A DNA stretch of 64,000 bases from Methylococcus geothermalis (GTDB lineage Bacteria > Pseudomonadota > Gammaproteobacteria > Methylococcales > Methylococcaceae). A program made the position numbers and the translations under genes. Where the stretch lies: positions 2,618,501 to 2,682,500 of the forward strand of contig NZ_CP046565.1 of NCBI RefSeq assembly GCF_012769535.1. Direction: 5' to 3'. Positions 28,852 to 37,906 of this stretch are shown in pieces (within the stretch, counting starts at the first letter, position 1; each line of letters opens with the position of its first letter). The notes beneath the pieces are model-generated. The model saw only the letters and a program-made list of their open reading frames with translations, was not told the origin of the DNA and made no database searches.

Positions 28852-29037
28852 CCGCTTCTTCCTTTCCAAAGATATCTCGAAAACCTATTTGCCAGGTACC
28901 CGATGATTCCTGACAAGTACGCGTTGATATAATAGGACGGGCAACCTAGTGGCTACAGCAAATGGTAAATAGAAAATACCAAAAATTAAACAACGCGGTC
29001 TTTTGCAACTTATACAAATAACTATTTTGTTCTGTTC

Positions 29038-29598
29038 TCATTGAAACGGCTTATGAAACTTCAAGGTATATCGCAAATCCCGAGTCCGCTCGCCAATCAC
29101 CCGAGCGGGTACACCACCCACGATCTTATAAGGTGGCACATCCTTGGTTACCACAGCCCCTGCCGCCACGACCGCGCCTTTCCCAATCGTAACCCCGGGC
29201 AAGATGACCACCCGGCAACTGATCCAGGCATAATCTTCAATCACAACCGGCCCGCCTTTGGCCCCGTACCACGGGTCTTGCGGATCGTGCTCCATCGTCC
29301 AGATCCATACCCCCATGGAAAGGGATACATTGTTGCCGATAGTGACGCCGTTTCGCGCGTCGATAAAGGCATCATTGCCAATGATGGTATTGTGGCCAAT
29401 CTCGAGGTTCCACGGCGCAAAAAATCGCGCACGCCAGTGGAAGCTGGTCCCCTTGCCCATACGCACCCCACAAAGACGATATACCATCTTGCGGAACATA
29501 TGGGAAGGCACATATCCGACCCAGGTGAGAAGAAAAAGCAAAAGACCGTCGCAGTAATTTTTTAGGCTGAGCAAAGCAGCTTTGATCCGGGGACTCAT
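29038..29598 (-). CDS. Maltose/galactoside O-acetyltransferase-like acyltransferase
   Basis: 186 residues from [10 protein letters not shown]. The hexapeptide beta-helix includes [47 protein letters not shown] and [22 protein letters not shown], i.e. the WcaF/LacA-type fold with the catalytic His in TMEHDP. It likely acetylates an EPS sugar. The start overlaps the stop of the methyltransferase gene by ATGA (29595-29598); the longer in-frame extension lies inside that neighbour and is rejected. Confidence 0.85.
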   Translation of the reverse strand: MSPRIKAALLSLKNYCDGLLLFLLTWVGYVPSHMFRKMVYRLCGVRMGKGTSFHWRARFFAPWNLEIGHNTIIGNDAFIDARNGVTIGNNVSLSMGVWIWTMEHDPQDPWYGAKGGPVVIEDYAWISCRVVILPGVTIGKGAVVAAGAVVTKDVPPYKIVGGVPARVIGERTRDLRYTLKFHKPFQ

Positions 29599-30320
29599 TT
29601 TTGAACACTCTGCGTTTCCGGATAACCAATCAACAGCCATTGGGGACTCGACCATTCCGGCCCTAATCCAAGCAGGAGGAGGTGGATTACTCGGTCTTTT
29701 TTTGAAAAACGTAATCCATCGCAACGCTCGATCTGAAGCCCTGCCTCCATGAACATGCGGCATGCAGTCCTTCGAGTGAAAAACCGCAGGTGGGTACGGT
29801 CTAAAATGCCTCGTGGGGCGTAGTTCCATGCCCCTAGGAAGAGCAACGGCAGAGTCACGCTCCAGTGGCGAACGTTGGGGATCGATGCGATCAGCCGGCC
29901 ATTTTCCTTCAGCAGGGTGGACAGTCGCCGCAGCGCATCCCAAGGGTCTTTAAGGTGTTCCAAGACATCACCGCAGACGACGTAGTCGAACGCCCCCTTG
30001 GCAAGTCCCAATCCGTCCCAGTCAAACGTTTCGAGATCACCGCAAATCACCCTGTCCAGTCGGCTCCTTGCAGCTTCGGCGGCATACTGATCAAGTTCAA
30101 TACCTACTACTTCCTCGGCTTTGCCGAGCTGTTTGATGCTTTCCCCGAAGATACCTTCACCGCAGCCAACATCAAGCACCCGATGCGGACCCGGCGGAAT
30201 GTGGTGCTGTATCTCCGGACGTGGCATCTTATAATATAAATTTTTCCAATCAACTTTCGCTGGTTTTGCCCACACCTGGATCGACTCCTGCTTGCTGAAG
30301 AAAAAGCTCCACCTAATCAC
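29595..30320 (-). CDS. SAM-dependent methyltransferase
   Basis: 241 residues. The Rossmann fold has [13 protein letters not shown] (about 48-60), [13 protein letters not shown], and [17 protein letters not shown] with the usual LEHL motif; the C-terminal half holds [12 protein letters not shown]. This matches Methyltransf_11/23-type enzymes in glycan loci. Substrate unknown. The start overlaps the end of a truncated acetyltransferase ORF (30313), so this operon once carried a third acyltransferase. Confidence 0.84.
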   Translation of the reverse strand: MIRWSFFFSKQESIQVWAKPAKVDWKNLYYKMPRPEIQHHIPPGPHRVLDVGCGEGIFGESIKQLGKAEEVVGIELDQYAAEAARSRLDRVICGDLETFDWDGLGLAKGAFDYVVCGDVLEHLKDPWDALRRLSTLLKENGRLIASIPNVRHWSVTLPLLFLGAWNYAPRGILDRTHLRFFTRRTACRMFMEAGLQIERCDGLRFSKKDRVIHLLLLGLGPEWSSPQWLLIGYPETQSVQK

Positions 30321-30531
30321 TCATCAATAACGGTACGTCATCAAGAATTTGTTCGCTTGGCCAATCCCACCAACCGACTTGCAGCAGCAGCTCGACGATC
30401 CTGGGTCTGAATCGGTGCCGCAATACTCGAGCAGGATTACCCGCCATGATCGGGCAAGGTGAGACATATTTCGTGACCACGGCACCCAACTCGATTACCG
30501 TATCATCGCCCATGGTGACACCCGTATAGAT
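30313..30531 (-). pseudogene. 3' fragment of a CatB-like hexapeptide acetyltransferase
   Basis: Only the last 70 or so residues remain: IYTGVTMGDDTVIELGAVVT, then PCPIMAGNPARVLRHRF and GWWDWPSEQI, the C-terminus of xenobiotic/CatB-like acetyltransferases. Homology starts abruptly near 30531 with no start region upstream, and the sequence between here and the Wzx stop (30602) matches nothing I recognise. The Met at 30513 is internal. Not expected to be active. Confidence 0.7.
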
Positions 30532-30601
30532 TTCTTATTCTGCAGGCGCGGTGAAACTTTGCGTTGCTGCCAAGCTTGAAAGAAGCGCCACAAAGCCCGC
30601 C

Positions 30602-31960
30602 TCATGGCCGGACTCCCAAGGGCCAAAAGCCGAGGCGGATTCGCACTACCGCCACCATCGCCAGGTTCAACGCCGCATAACCCGCACCAACCGAGAAGGC
30701 CGCACCAATTGCGCCGAATCGCGGCAGTAGCGCGAGGCAGAGCGCCACGATGAGAGCGGCCCCACACACGTGGAGATTCCTCGTCCACCGCTCATGTCCT
30801 GTCATAATCAGCAACTCGCCCACGGCACCCGTCGCGACGTTCACCAGTACGCCACACAGCAAGATGCGGAGCGGCCAGATTCCGCCCGTAAAGTCCTGGC
30901 CGAAGAGTTTCATGACCTCCTCTGCGCCCAGGTACAACGCGGTGCTCGCGCATACCGCGAAAATGCCGAGGATCATTGAGCTATGCCGCACCAGGTGCGC
31001 GAGTTCCTGAGTCTTTCCGGACTGGTGCAACACCGCGAATTTGGGCGCCAGGGTACTGATCATTGCGAACAGCGGAAACAACAGGAGATTCGCCACCCGG
31101 TTCGCCACGTTGAACACCCCGATGTCATCGACACTGCCCCAGATGCCGAGGAACAGGGTGGGGGCGTGCTGCATGACCAGAGCGGTCAGGGTCACGCCGA
31201 ACAACGGTCCACTGGATTGAAACAGGATACGAGGATGCAGCGCGCTATGAATTGTAAGACTTCGGGGCGCGCGTATTCGGAAAGCACGTCGCCAAGCCAG
31301 GCCAGCGAGAATTGCCGTAACAAACGTTGCCGTAACGTAAGCCGCGATCGCACCTTCGGCTTGCGACCGCCTGATCGCGGGATACAGCAGCAGCAGGGTC
31401 CCTAGGGGAACCATTACGCTCTGGAGCGATTGGAACGCTACCATCTCCTTGAGTCCGCGCAGAGCCTGTGACTGGATGGAGGTAAGCGCAAACGGCACGA
31501 CGGCAAAAGACGCACAGATCAAGGAGCGTTCGATATCTGGTTTGCCAAAGAGATGCTCAGCAAACCACGGGGCACCTACTAAAAGAAGCAAGGCGGCCAA
31601 CAGGGAAGCGAGAGCGACTACCTTAACCGCCGTCCGATAGACGAAACTGACATCCCCCCATTTTTCCACCTCGGCGCGGGCGGCGACGAAGCGAACCACC
31701 GTATTTTCAAAACCGAATTGACCCAGAGTAGCCGCGATGGTCGAGGCGGACAGCGCCAGATAGTAAATCCCGGATCCTTCAGCGCCCAAAAGGCGGGCAA
31801 TGGCCACGCTTACCGTAAACCCCAATAGCGTGCCGATACAACGCAGCAGAAAGGAGATCGACGCGCCGCGGAGCACTTCACGCAAGTGGAGGCTTCCAGA
31901 GTGCAGTGTTGCTGTTCTCGCCCGCGCCCTATTGGTCGCCTTCAAATTTCCAGCGAACAT
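30602..31960 (-). CDS. Wzx-type polysaccharide flippase
   Basis: 452 residues with about 12-14 membrane helices. The N-terminal SFLLRCIGTLLGFTVSVAIARLLGAEGSGIY is the typical start of MOP-superfamily lipid-sugar exporters. It flips the lipid-linked repeat unit to the periplasm for the Wzy polymerase. Together with two Wzy-like proteins, Wzc and Wza it defines a Wzx/Wzy-dependent pathway. It lies 92 bases downstream of cysC, with which it is co-oriented. Confidence 0.88.
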   Translation of the reverse strand: MFAGNLKATNRARARTATLHSGSLHLREVLRGASISFLLRCIGTLLGFTVSVAIARLLGAEGSGIYYLALSASTIAATLGQFGFENTVVRFVAARAEVEKWGDVSFVYRTAVKVVALASLLAALLLLVGAPWFAEHLFGKPDIERSLICASFAVVPFALTSIQSQALRGLKEMVAFQSLQSVMVPLGTLLLLYPAIRRSQAEGAIAAYVTATFVTAILAGLAWRRAFRIRAPRSLTIHSALHPRILFQSSGPLFGVTLTALVMQHAPTLFLGIWGSVDDIGVFNVANRVANLLLFPLFAMISTLAPKFAVLHQSGKTQELAHLVRHSSMILGIFAVCASTALYLGAEEVMKLFGQDFTGGIWPLRILLCGVLVNVATGAVGELLIMTGHERWTRNLHVCGAALIVALCLALLPRFGAIGAAFSVGAGYAALNLAMVAVVRIRLGFWPLGVRP

Positions 31961-32051
31961 TTCTTTTTTGTCTCTCCAGTCTTATCACTTATATTCAAAA
32001 CCTTACTCCAATGGTTACCAATACCATGCAAATTAGAGTGATATATTCGCC

Positions 32052-32086
32052 ATCACCCCAGCCCCCTCCCAAAGGGAGATGGCGTG
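32052..32086. repeat. Short dispersed palindromic repeat at the cysC 3' end
   Basis: The sequence ccagccccctcccaaaggga and its flanks form a REP-like palindrome of the CCCTCxCCxxxGGGAGxGG type seen again at 34868-34920 and, weaker, at 32786-32813. It contributes the last codons of cysC. Confidence 0.6.
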
Positions 32087-32733
32087 CATATGACATTACT
32101 TTCAATTACATTGTGAACTGGATCAATAATCTTCCTGTTACGAAGGCATGCCAATACTGCATCCACGCTGTCATCCAAAGACATATCGCTGGTCTCAATG
32201 ACTACCTCAGGCTTATCTGGCTCTTCATACGGTGAGGAGATGCCAGTGAAGTCCTTGATCTCGCCGGCGCGGGCTTTTTTGTAAAGGCCTTTGACATCGC
32301 GCGATTCGCAAACTTCGATAGGGCAACGGCAATGGATTTCAATGAAGCCTTCGCCGTGGAGGCTGCGCACCCAATCTCGGTCAGCGCGATGAGGAGAGAT
32401 GAACGCAGTCAGGACGATGTTCCCGGCATCGGTGAACAGCTTTGCGACTTCGCCGATACGCCGGATGTTTTCATGGCGATCGGCGACGGAGAAGCCGAGG
32501 TCGCCGCACAGACCGTGGCGAACATTATCGCCGTCCAACACGTAGGTACGGCAGCCGAGTTGGTGCAGGGTTTCTTCCACAGCATGAGCAAGGGTGGACT
32601 TGCCTGCGCCGGATAAACCCGTGAACCAGAGCACTGCCGCTTTGTGGCCATTCATCCGCTCACGCCGGGCGCGGGTGACGGTGGCATGATGAAACACGAC
32701 GTTAGTTGACTGAAATTTTCCAATTGCCATCAT
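32053..32733 (-). CDS. cysC: Adenylylsulfate (APS) kinase
   Basis: 226 residues. Phosphorylates APS to PAPS, the sulfate donor for sulfotransferases and for assimilation. Walker [10 protein letters not shown] (39-47), DGDNVRHGL for APS binding, [13 protein letters not shown] and the [18 protein letters not shown] loop are all present. The normal enzyme ends near ACLRNRKII; here about 18 further residues follow, ending [11 protein letters not shown], encoded by a dispersed palindromic repeat, so the tail is probably non-native. No cysD/cysN lies next to it. Its place inside the EPS locus, with a sulfotransferase 9 kb away, suggests PAPS supply for glycan sulfation. Confidence 0.93.
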   Translation of the reverse strand: MMAIGKFQSTNVVFHHATVTRARRERMNGHKAAVLWFTGLSGAGKSTLAHAVEETLHQLGCRTYVLDGDNVRHGLCGDLGFSVADRHENIRRIGEVAKLFTDAGNIVLTAFISPHRADRDWVRSLHGEGFIEIHCRCPIEVCESRDVKGLYKKARAGEIKDFTGISSPYEEPDKPEVVIETSDMSLDDSVDAVLACLRNRKIIDPVHNVIESNVICTPSPFGRGLG

Positions 32734-32785
32734 ATTCCAACCTTTTCATTTTTTTGGCGCATCAAAATACCGTCATGTATTCCCC

Positions 32786-32813
32786 CTCATCGACCTTTCT
32801 CCTAAAGGGGGAA
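32786..32813. repeat. REP-like palindromic element upstream of cysC
   Basis: CCCCCT and AGGGGG half-sites flank an ATCGACCTTTCTCCTAA-like centre just before a run of T/A. It resembles the elements at 32052 and 34868 and brackets cysC on the other side. Confidence 0.4.
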
Positions 32814-32846
32814 GTTTCATTTACGTCGAGCGGACGTTGTCAAGAT

Positions 32847-33515
32847 TCATTTAGTAGCTGAGCTGGCGGGCGCGAAAAAGAAGGGCGGAAAGGGAAAAGC
32901 TTGGATGGTAGGGTGATACCGCGGTCGGCCGAACCAGGAGGGTACGTTTTGCACGAACGGGTGAACTCGCTCAGCGGCCGGATGCGTCTTTGGCCGAGAC
33001 GGAGGTCTGTTGGTTGGAATCGTCGAAAGCATGGCGCCTTGCCGCGTGTTCAACACTTGAACATCAAGTCTAGCCGGCCGAAACGGGATGGCAAGGGGTC
33101 TTTGGAAAAAATTTTTCGGGGGGATGTGGGTGGGTTTTCGGGGTTGGATTGCGACCGTGATGGGTCGCGGCCGAGCCGTTCCCATGGGGTTTGCGGCGAG
33201 TTCGACGAAATCCAGCAGTTCTGGCCAATCTACGGCCTCGGGCAATTGTGCCCGATATTCGGGGCGAGTGAGACGGCGCGCCCTCTGAATCGCAGCCTGG
33301 GAGTCTTCTGCGATCAGGATGTGCAGCCGACGGTACAGAGTGTCATCGGGCCGGAACTGGATTTCGACGAAGACCCAGGGAGCGTCGCTGTCTTCCGGCG
33401 GGGCCAGCACGCCGTCACTGAAAAGCTTTTCCAGCCTGATCCCTCTCATAGCGGATACCGGTCGCCTTGGCCTGCCGCTCGCTGGGTCTGCTTGCATCCT
33501 CGCTGAAAACCACAT
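32847..33515 (-). pseudogene. Degenerate remnant resembling a DUF2887/Rpn-like protein
   Basis: In the first half of this frame, EKLFSDGVLAPPEDSDAPWV and FVEIQFRPDDTLYRRL resemble the PD-(D/E)XK-like DUF2887 proteins, and AEDSQAAIQRARRL resembles their C-terminal part, but the roughly 100 residues normally between are absent. The remaining 110 residues are Pro/Arg-rich with no recognisable pattern and are probably out of frame. The 5' end overlaps the nucleotidyltransferase gene. Best read as a decayed mobile-type gene. Confidence 0.4.
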
Positions 33516-33732
33516 CGACTTTTTGCTCGCCGATCCTCTGCTCCAGCCGGACCAGGAACTTGATTTTGTGGGTCAGGTCCTGATTCTGGCCAGCCTTGAT
33601 ATACCAATCGATATCCCCGCCTCTTTTATGGTCATCAGTACGGCTGCCGAAAAGAACGACCTCCACGTCGGCACCGAACACCTCTTGCGCGGTTTGCTTG
33701 ATGGCGCTGATTTCCGTCCGGCTAAGACGCAT
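33415..33732 (-). CDS. Small MNT-type nucleotidyltransferase domain protein
   Basis: 105 residues. The nucleotidyltransferase signature LFGSR-x8-GGDIDW (Gly29-Ser30, Asp40, Asp42) is intact, and KVDVVFSED supplies the third acidic strand. Small MNT proteins usually act as antitoxins with a HEPN partner. No HEPN gene is adjacent here, so it may be an orphan. A complete MNT/HEPN pair lies at 37579-38338. Confidence 0.7.
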   Translation of the reverse strand: MRLSRTEISAIKQTAQEVFGADVEVVLFGSRTDDHKRGGDIDWYIKAGQNQDLTHKIKFLVRLEQRIGEQKVDVVFSEDASRPSERQAKATGIRYERDQAGKAFQ

Positions 33733-33806
33733 GGCTTGAAGCTTCCGGAAGTAAGGTCATGTATTTGTTCTGGTTATTCCAGGCTACGGCCAACCATGCC
33801 GGCCCG

Positions 33807-34781
33807 TCATGCCCCCACTGACTCGGCCAGGAATGCCTTGTAGGTTTGTTCGAGGCCTTCGCGCAAGGGAATCCGGGCCCGCCATCCGCAGGCGGCCAGT
33901 CGTTCAACATTCAACAGCTTGCGCGGCGTCCCGTCGGGCCGAGTGGCATCGAACCGGATGCCTCCCGCAAAGCCGGTGATTTGCCGGATGAGTTCGGCCA
34001 GCTCCCGGATGGTGATGTCCTCGCCGGTGCCGACGTTGAGGTGGCTTTGCATGGGCTCCGTCGAAGCATCGTAGGTTGCCTTGTCGAGACTCATGATGTG
34101 GAGGCACGCCTCGGCCAGGTCGTCCACATGAAGGAATTCCCGCCGCGGGCTGCCGCTGCCCCAGATCACGACGTCTTGCGCCCCGCTTACCTTGGCTTCG
34201 TGGAAACGCCGCAGGAGCGCGGGGATGACGTGGCTGTTTTCCGGGTGGTAGTTGTCGCCGGGGCCGTAGAGATTGGTGGGCATGACGCTGCGGTAGTCGA
34301 TGCCGTGGCTACTGCCATACTGCCGGTTGTAGCTTTCGCACAGCTTGATGCCGGCGATCTTGGCGATGGCGTAGGGCTCGTTGGTCGGTTCGAGCGTGCC
34401 GGTGAGCAGTGCCTCCTCGCCCATCGGCTGCGGCGCGAGCTTGGGGTAGATGCAACTGGAGCCCAGAAACAGCAGCTTTTGCACGCCGGCGCGCCAGGCC
34501 TCGTGGATGAGGTTGGCCTCGATCATCAGGTTCTGGTGGATGAATTCCGCCGGATAGGTGTTGTTGGCGTGGATGCCGCCGACCTTGGCGGCGGCGACGT
34601 AAACCTGATCGGGCTTTTCGGCCCGGAAAAAGGCGCGGACGGCGGCCTGGTCCGTGAGGTCCAGCTCGGAGCGGGTGCGAGTCAGGATACCGCTGTGGCC
34701 GCGCCGCTGCAGCAACCGGACGATGGCGCTGCCGACCATGCCGCGGTGGCCGGCGACGTAGATGCGGGGGCTGGCTTCCAT
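33807..34781 (-). CDS. fcl: GDP-L-fucose synthase, copy 1
   Basis: 324 residues. Converts GDP-4-keto-6-deoxymannose to GDP-L-fucose. The NADP-binding [10 protein letters not shown] (11-20), the SSCIYP strand and the catalytic YAIAK are intact. The N-terminal two thirds are nearly identical to copy 2 (38335-39291), whereas the last 100 residues differ clearly, so this gene is a mosaic. It carries four extra residues (SSHGI versus T) near the middle. Its partner gmd copy just upstream is destroyed. Confidence 0.92.
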   Translation of the reverse strand: MEASPRIYVAGHRGMVGSAIVRLLQRRGHSGILTRTRSELDLTDQAAVRAFFRAEKPDQVYVAAAKVGGIHANNTYPAEFIHQNLMIEANLIHEAWRAGVQKLLFLGSSCIYPKLAPQPMGEEALLTGTLEPTNEPYAIAKIAGIKLCESYNRQYGSSHGIDYRSVMPTNLYGPGDNYHPENSHVIPALLRRFHEAKVSGAQDVVIWGSGSPRREFLHVDDLAEACLHIMSLDKATYDASTEPMQSHLNVGTGEDITIRELAELIRQITGFAGGIRFDATRPDGTPRKLLNVERLAACGWRARIPLREGLEQTYKAFLAESVGA

Positions 34782-35760
34782 TCCGGCTTACTCGTGGTAG
34801 TCGTAGGCGGTGAAGCCGGCCATCTTGACGAGGGCATCGCGCTTGGCGGCGGTGTAGTCGCTCTGGACCATTCCCCCCCCTCTCCCCGACCCTCTCCCAC
34901 CAGGGGAGAGGGGAGAAAGCTATAGCCTTTTTCATCCACGCCCTGCCCTTCCCAGCGGATTTCCATACCCAGCTCGCGCGCGGCAGCGTTGACGAAATCG
35001 CGCACGCTGTATTGCTCGCCGGTGGCGATGACGAAGTCTTCAGGCTCAGCCTGCTGCAGCATGAGCCACTGCATCTCGACGTAGTCTTTGGCGTGCCCCC
35101 CAATCGCGTTTGGCATCGAGGTTGCCAAGGTACAGGCAGTCCTGAAGGCCCAGCGATGCGGGCGATGGCGCGGGTAATCTTGCGGGTGACGAAGGTCTCG
35201 CCCCGCACCGGGCTTTCGTGGTTGAACAGGATGCCGTTGCAGGCGTAGATGCCGTAGGCTTCGCGGTAATTGACCGTGATCCAGTAGGCATAGAGCTTGG
35301 CGACGGCATACGGGCTGCGCGGGTAGAACGGCGTGGTTTCCTTCTGGGGAATTTCCTGCACCAGACCGTAAAGCTCCGACGTGGATGCCTGGTAATAGCG
35401 GGTTTTCTTTTCCATGCCGAGGATGCGGATGGCTTCCAGGATGCGCAGGGCGCCGATGCCGTCCGCATTGGCGGTGTATTCCGGTTCCTCGAAGCTGACC
35501 GCGACGTGGGACTGGGCGGCCAGATTGTAGATTTCGTCCGGCTGGACCTTCTGGATGATGCGAACCAGGCTGGTGGAATCGGTCAGGTCGCCATGATGCA
35601 GGATGAAGCGGCGGTCCTTCACATGCGGGTCCTGGTAGAGATGATCGATGCGATCGGTGTTGAAGAGCGAAGTCCGACGCTTGATGCCATGGACTTCGTA
35701 GCCCTTGTTGAGCAGGAATTCGGCCAGGTAGGCGCCGTCTTGGCCGATGATGCCGGTGAT
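34391..35760 (-). repeat. Copy 1 of the duplicated fcl-gmd segment
   Basis: 34391-34872 matches 38901-39382 with two differences by eye, and 35155-35760 matches 39790-40395 with only about half a dozen. Between these blocks copy 1 is rearranged (net loss of 125 bases). The near-identity implies recent duplication or gene conversion. Confidence 0.85.
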
Positions 35761-35785
35761 CAGGGCGGCACGCCCTTTAGGTGTT
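34783..35785 (-). pseudogene. gmd: Destroyed GDP-mannose 4,6-dehydratase, copy 1
   Basis: The 5' end is missing: homology begins at [16 protein letters not shown] with no start codon, next to the four-helix gene. Compared with copy 2 there is a two-base loss near 35154, an extra C in the C-run near 35096-35101, and the region normally encoding about 55 residues (from the KDVKVKAGD part to the RELVKEM part) is replaced by a palindromic repeat (34868-34920). The catalytic STSELYG and YAVAK parts and the Trp lost in copy 2 (YAYWITVNY) are present here. No functional protein is possible. Confidence 0.9.
34868..34920. repeat. REP-like palindrome inserted in gmd copy 1
   Basis: ccctctcccaccaggggaga and flanks form a stem with CTCTCCC/GGGAGAG-type arms. 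In the gmd frame it reads [15 protein letters not shown], a widespread signature of such bacterial repeats. It sits exactly at the junction where gmd copy 1 loses identity with copy 2. Confidence 0.7.
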
Positions 35786-35798
35786 AGGGGTTAAGGTG

Positions 35799-36152
35799 TT
35801 AGGAGTCATGTTTGGCCTTGAGGTTCTTGCGCAGGTTGGTGAGCATGCCCGTAATTTGTTGGGCGGTCTTTACCCATGAGGCGCTGGTTTCTTTGGGGAT
35901 ATAGTCGATTTCCATGCCGATCCAGGTTTGGGTGGCGAATTCCGCGGCAGAGCCCGGGGGCGAGTCGAGAAAGCGCAGTTGGTCCTTGCCGGGTTCTTTT
36001 TCCATGCCCTCGGCGATGTTGCTGGGGATGGATAGCGCCGCGCGGGTGATTCTATCCTTGAAGCCATAGTCCTTCAGCTCCGCCGTTTGACGATAAACCT
36101 CCGCCGCCAGGCGCGCGCTGATTTTCCAAACCTCAAGCTTCTCGCACTTCAT
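35799..36152 (-). CDS. Four-helix bundle (S23/23S rRNA-IVS) protein
   Basis: 117 residues. MKCEKLEVWKISARLAAEVY and AALSIPSNIAEGMEKEPGKD are the characteristic first and second helices of this family of small proteins of unclear function, often found beside mobile or repeat DNA. The part LRFLDSPPGSAAEFATQTW deviates from the usual helix (normally FLYIARGSAAELxTQ), which may reflect two compensating frameshifts. The start overlap (ATGA, 36149-36152) couples it to the ATPase gene. Confidence 0.75.
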   Translation of the reverse strand: MKCEKLEVWKISARLAAEVYRQTAELKDYGFKDRITRAALSIPSNIAEGMEKEPGKDQLRFLDSPPGSAAEFATQTWIGMEIDYIPKETSASWVKTAQQITGMLTNLRKNLKAKHDS

Positions 36153-37315
36153 GGCACCTCATGTTCCAGAATGGCTTGTTCCGGCCGCAAACCCTTCAGA
36201 AACGCCTCGATGGGAATGCAGGAAATTTCCCCGATCTTGAGGCGATCCTTGCCCATGTAGAGCAGACAGGCCGAGGCCTCTGGGTAATCCTCGCGGAAGG
36301 CGTTGAGGGCACGCAGGTCTTTGCTGTGGATATGGACGGCACGCTTGACCTCGATGGCGTAGAAACTTTCCGGTCCGTAAATGACGAAATCGACTTCGCT
36401 GCCCGATTTGGTGCGCCAGTAGTAGAGCTGCTCACCCCGTCGCCGATAGCCGATCCAGGCTCGCAAGTGTTGTGCCACCAGCCCTTCCAGGGCCATGCCT
36501 TCGATCTCCTCAGCCCGATCCAACGGTCCGGCAGGGCGCAGGGAACGAAATACCCCGGCATCGAAGTAATAAAACTTGTCGTGGGCCACGAGATGACGTT
36601 TCGCCCGCCGGGTGAAGACCGGGACACGGAATGCCAGCAGCAGATCTTCGAGAATGCCGAGATAACCCTCTACGGTTTTACGCCCCACCTGACATTCCCG
36701 TGCGATTTCGGCGAGATTGAGCAACGTGCCATGGGAAAAACTGATGGCCTCCAGGAAGCGAGCGAATGCGCCGATGTCGCGCACCAGGGCCTCGGCCTGC
36801 ACTTCCTCGCGCAGGTACAAGGAGGCGTAGGCACGCAGGCTCGCGGTCGGGTCGGGGGCGTGCCAAATCAAAGGCACGAGACCGATTTCCAAAGCCCGGT
36901 GTAGGTTGAAATTGTCGCCCAGCTCTGCCGCCATGAACGGGTGCATGCTCGTTTCCACCAGGCGTCCGGCCAGCAGGTTGGCGCTGCCCCGCCGCAACTT
37001 GCGCGCGCTGGACCCCGTGAGGATGAAGCGGCGCGGGCGATCAGCTTCGATGAGCTCATGGACGACGTCCAACAGGGCAGGCGCCTTCTGGACTTCATCG
37101 ATCACCACCTCCCGCGCTTGAGGGTTCCCCGCGATCAGCTCGCGCAGTCTTTCCGGGCGCGCCTGGTAAAGCCGCTGAGCAGCCGGGTCGAGGAGGTCGA
37201 CACTCAGGGCGCCAGGAAATGCCATGCGCAACCAGGTGGACTTGCCGGTTCCCCGCGGCCCGAAGAGGAAGAAGCTAGCCGCTGGAGCCTCAAAAAAACG
37301 TCCCGCCGTCGCCAT
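36149..37315 (-). CDS. AAA_14/DUF4143 ATPase
   Basis: 388 residues. P-loop GPRGTGKST (about 19-27), Walker B VVIDEVQKAP, the sensor FILTGSSARKL, then a winged-helix region and a C-terminal DUF4143 domain with SEVDFVIYG...YAIEVKRA, a PD-(D/E)XK-like D-x-EVK pattern. These orphan ATPases are common in accessory DNA; their role is unknown. It forms a two-gene cassette with the four-helix gene, lying between the wrecked gmd copy 1 and an fcl fragment. Confidence 0.85.
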   Translation of the reverse strand: MATAGRFFEAPAASFFLFGPRGTGKSTWLRMAFPGALSVDLLDPAAQRLYQARPERLRELIAGNPQAREVVIDEVQKAPALLDVVHELIEADRPRRFILTGSSARKLRRGSANLLAGRLVETSMHPFMAAELGDNFNLHRALEIGLVPLIWHAPDPTASLRAYASLYLREEVQAEALVRDIGAFARFLEAISFSHGTLLNLAEIARECQVGRKTVEGYLGILEDLLLAFRVPVFTRRAKRHLVAHDKFYYFDAGVFRSLRPAGPLDRAEEIEGMALEGLVAQHLRAWIGYRRRGEQLYYWRTKSGSEVDFVIYGPESFYAIEVKRAVHIHSKDLRALNAFREDYPEASACLLYMGKDRLKIGEISCIPIEAFLKGLRPEQAILEHEVP

Positions 37316-37318
37316 TTA

Positions 37319-37337
37319 TGCTTCCAATTCGGAAGCA
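37319..37337. promoter_or_regulatory. Inverted repeat just upstream of the ATPase gene
   Basis: TGCTTCC, five bases, GGAAGCA: a perfect 7-bp inverted repeat at 37319-37337, starting three bases from the ATPase start codon. Its position suits an operator or a translation-control hairpin; unproven. Confidence 0.4.
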
Positions 37338-37381
37338 GAGGGGAAATTTTGCTGGAATTCTGGCCTCATCGCACCACCCAC

Positions 37382-37525
37382 CTAACACCTAACTCCTGAC
37401 ACCCTCTCCCCCTCAACAAAATCCGCATAGGTGCTGGCCAGCCCCTCTTCCAATGTCACCCGGGGTTGCCATCCGGTAGCCATGATGCGGCCCGTGTCGA
37501 GCAGTTTGCGGGGGGTGACGTTAAT
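37382..37525 (-). pseudogene. fcl: 3' fragment of a third fcl copy
   Basis: Encodes [20 protein letters not shown] and [12 protein letters not shown], nearly identical to the C-terminus of fcl copy 2 (38335). Upstream it is joined to MKCEKL, the start of a four-helix protein, so a four-helix gene 5' end has been fused to an fcl 3' end. It shows that the region once held another fcl gene. Confidence 0.8.
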
Positions 37526-37578
37526 TGCTGCGAGCCAATTGGCACGTTCTGCCAATTGTAATCTCAGCTTCTCGCACT

Positions 37579-37902
37579 TCATAACCGATAACCTTCAACC
37601 CTCGAATAAAACTCCTTCCCGACGCGTTGAATGTGGTCAAGCAACTGCGGGTTCTGGAGCGTTTCGAAGCGGCTGATGTCGAAGGTATAGGGCAGCAAGA
37701 GATCATCGAGACGGCTGCCGAGTTCGAGCAATTCCGTTTCGGTCAAGCCTTGGCCGAAGAGAACGAGATCGATGTCCGATCCGGGTTTGTAGGTACCTTT
37801 GGCGCGCGATCCGTAGATGACGGCGCGCTCGATGGACGGGTACTGCGCCAACACCGCGCGGATGCGCTCGATGGTTTTCTCGGGCAGGCCAAAGCGTTCC
37901 AT
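37579..37902 (-). CDS. mntA: MntA-type nucleotidyltransferase antitoxin
   Basis: 107 residues from MERFGLP, with a GGGGGG-type ribosome site upstream; the longer frame overlaps the HEPN gene and is rejected. The MNT signature is IYGSRAKG...[10 protein letters not shown] with Gly31-Ser32, Asp43 and Asp45. In known pairs this enzyme adds AMP units to a Tyr of the HEPN toxin and so blocks its RNase activity. It begins four bases after the HEPN stop, forming a tight operon. Confidence 0.8.
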   Translation of the reverse strand: MERFGLPEKTIERIRAVLAQYPSIERAVIYGSRAKGTYKPGSDIDLVLFGQGLTETELLELGSRLDDLLLPYTFDISRFETLQNPQLLDHIQRVGKEFYSRVEGYRL

Positions 37903-37906
37903 GCGT

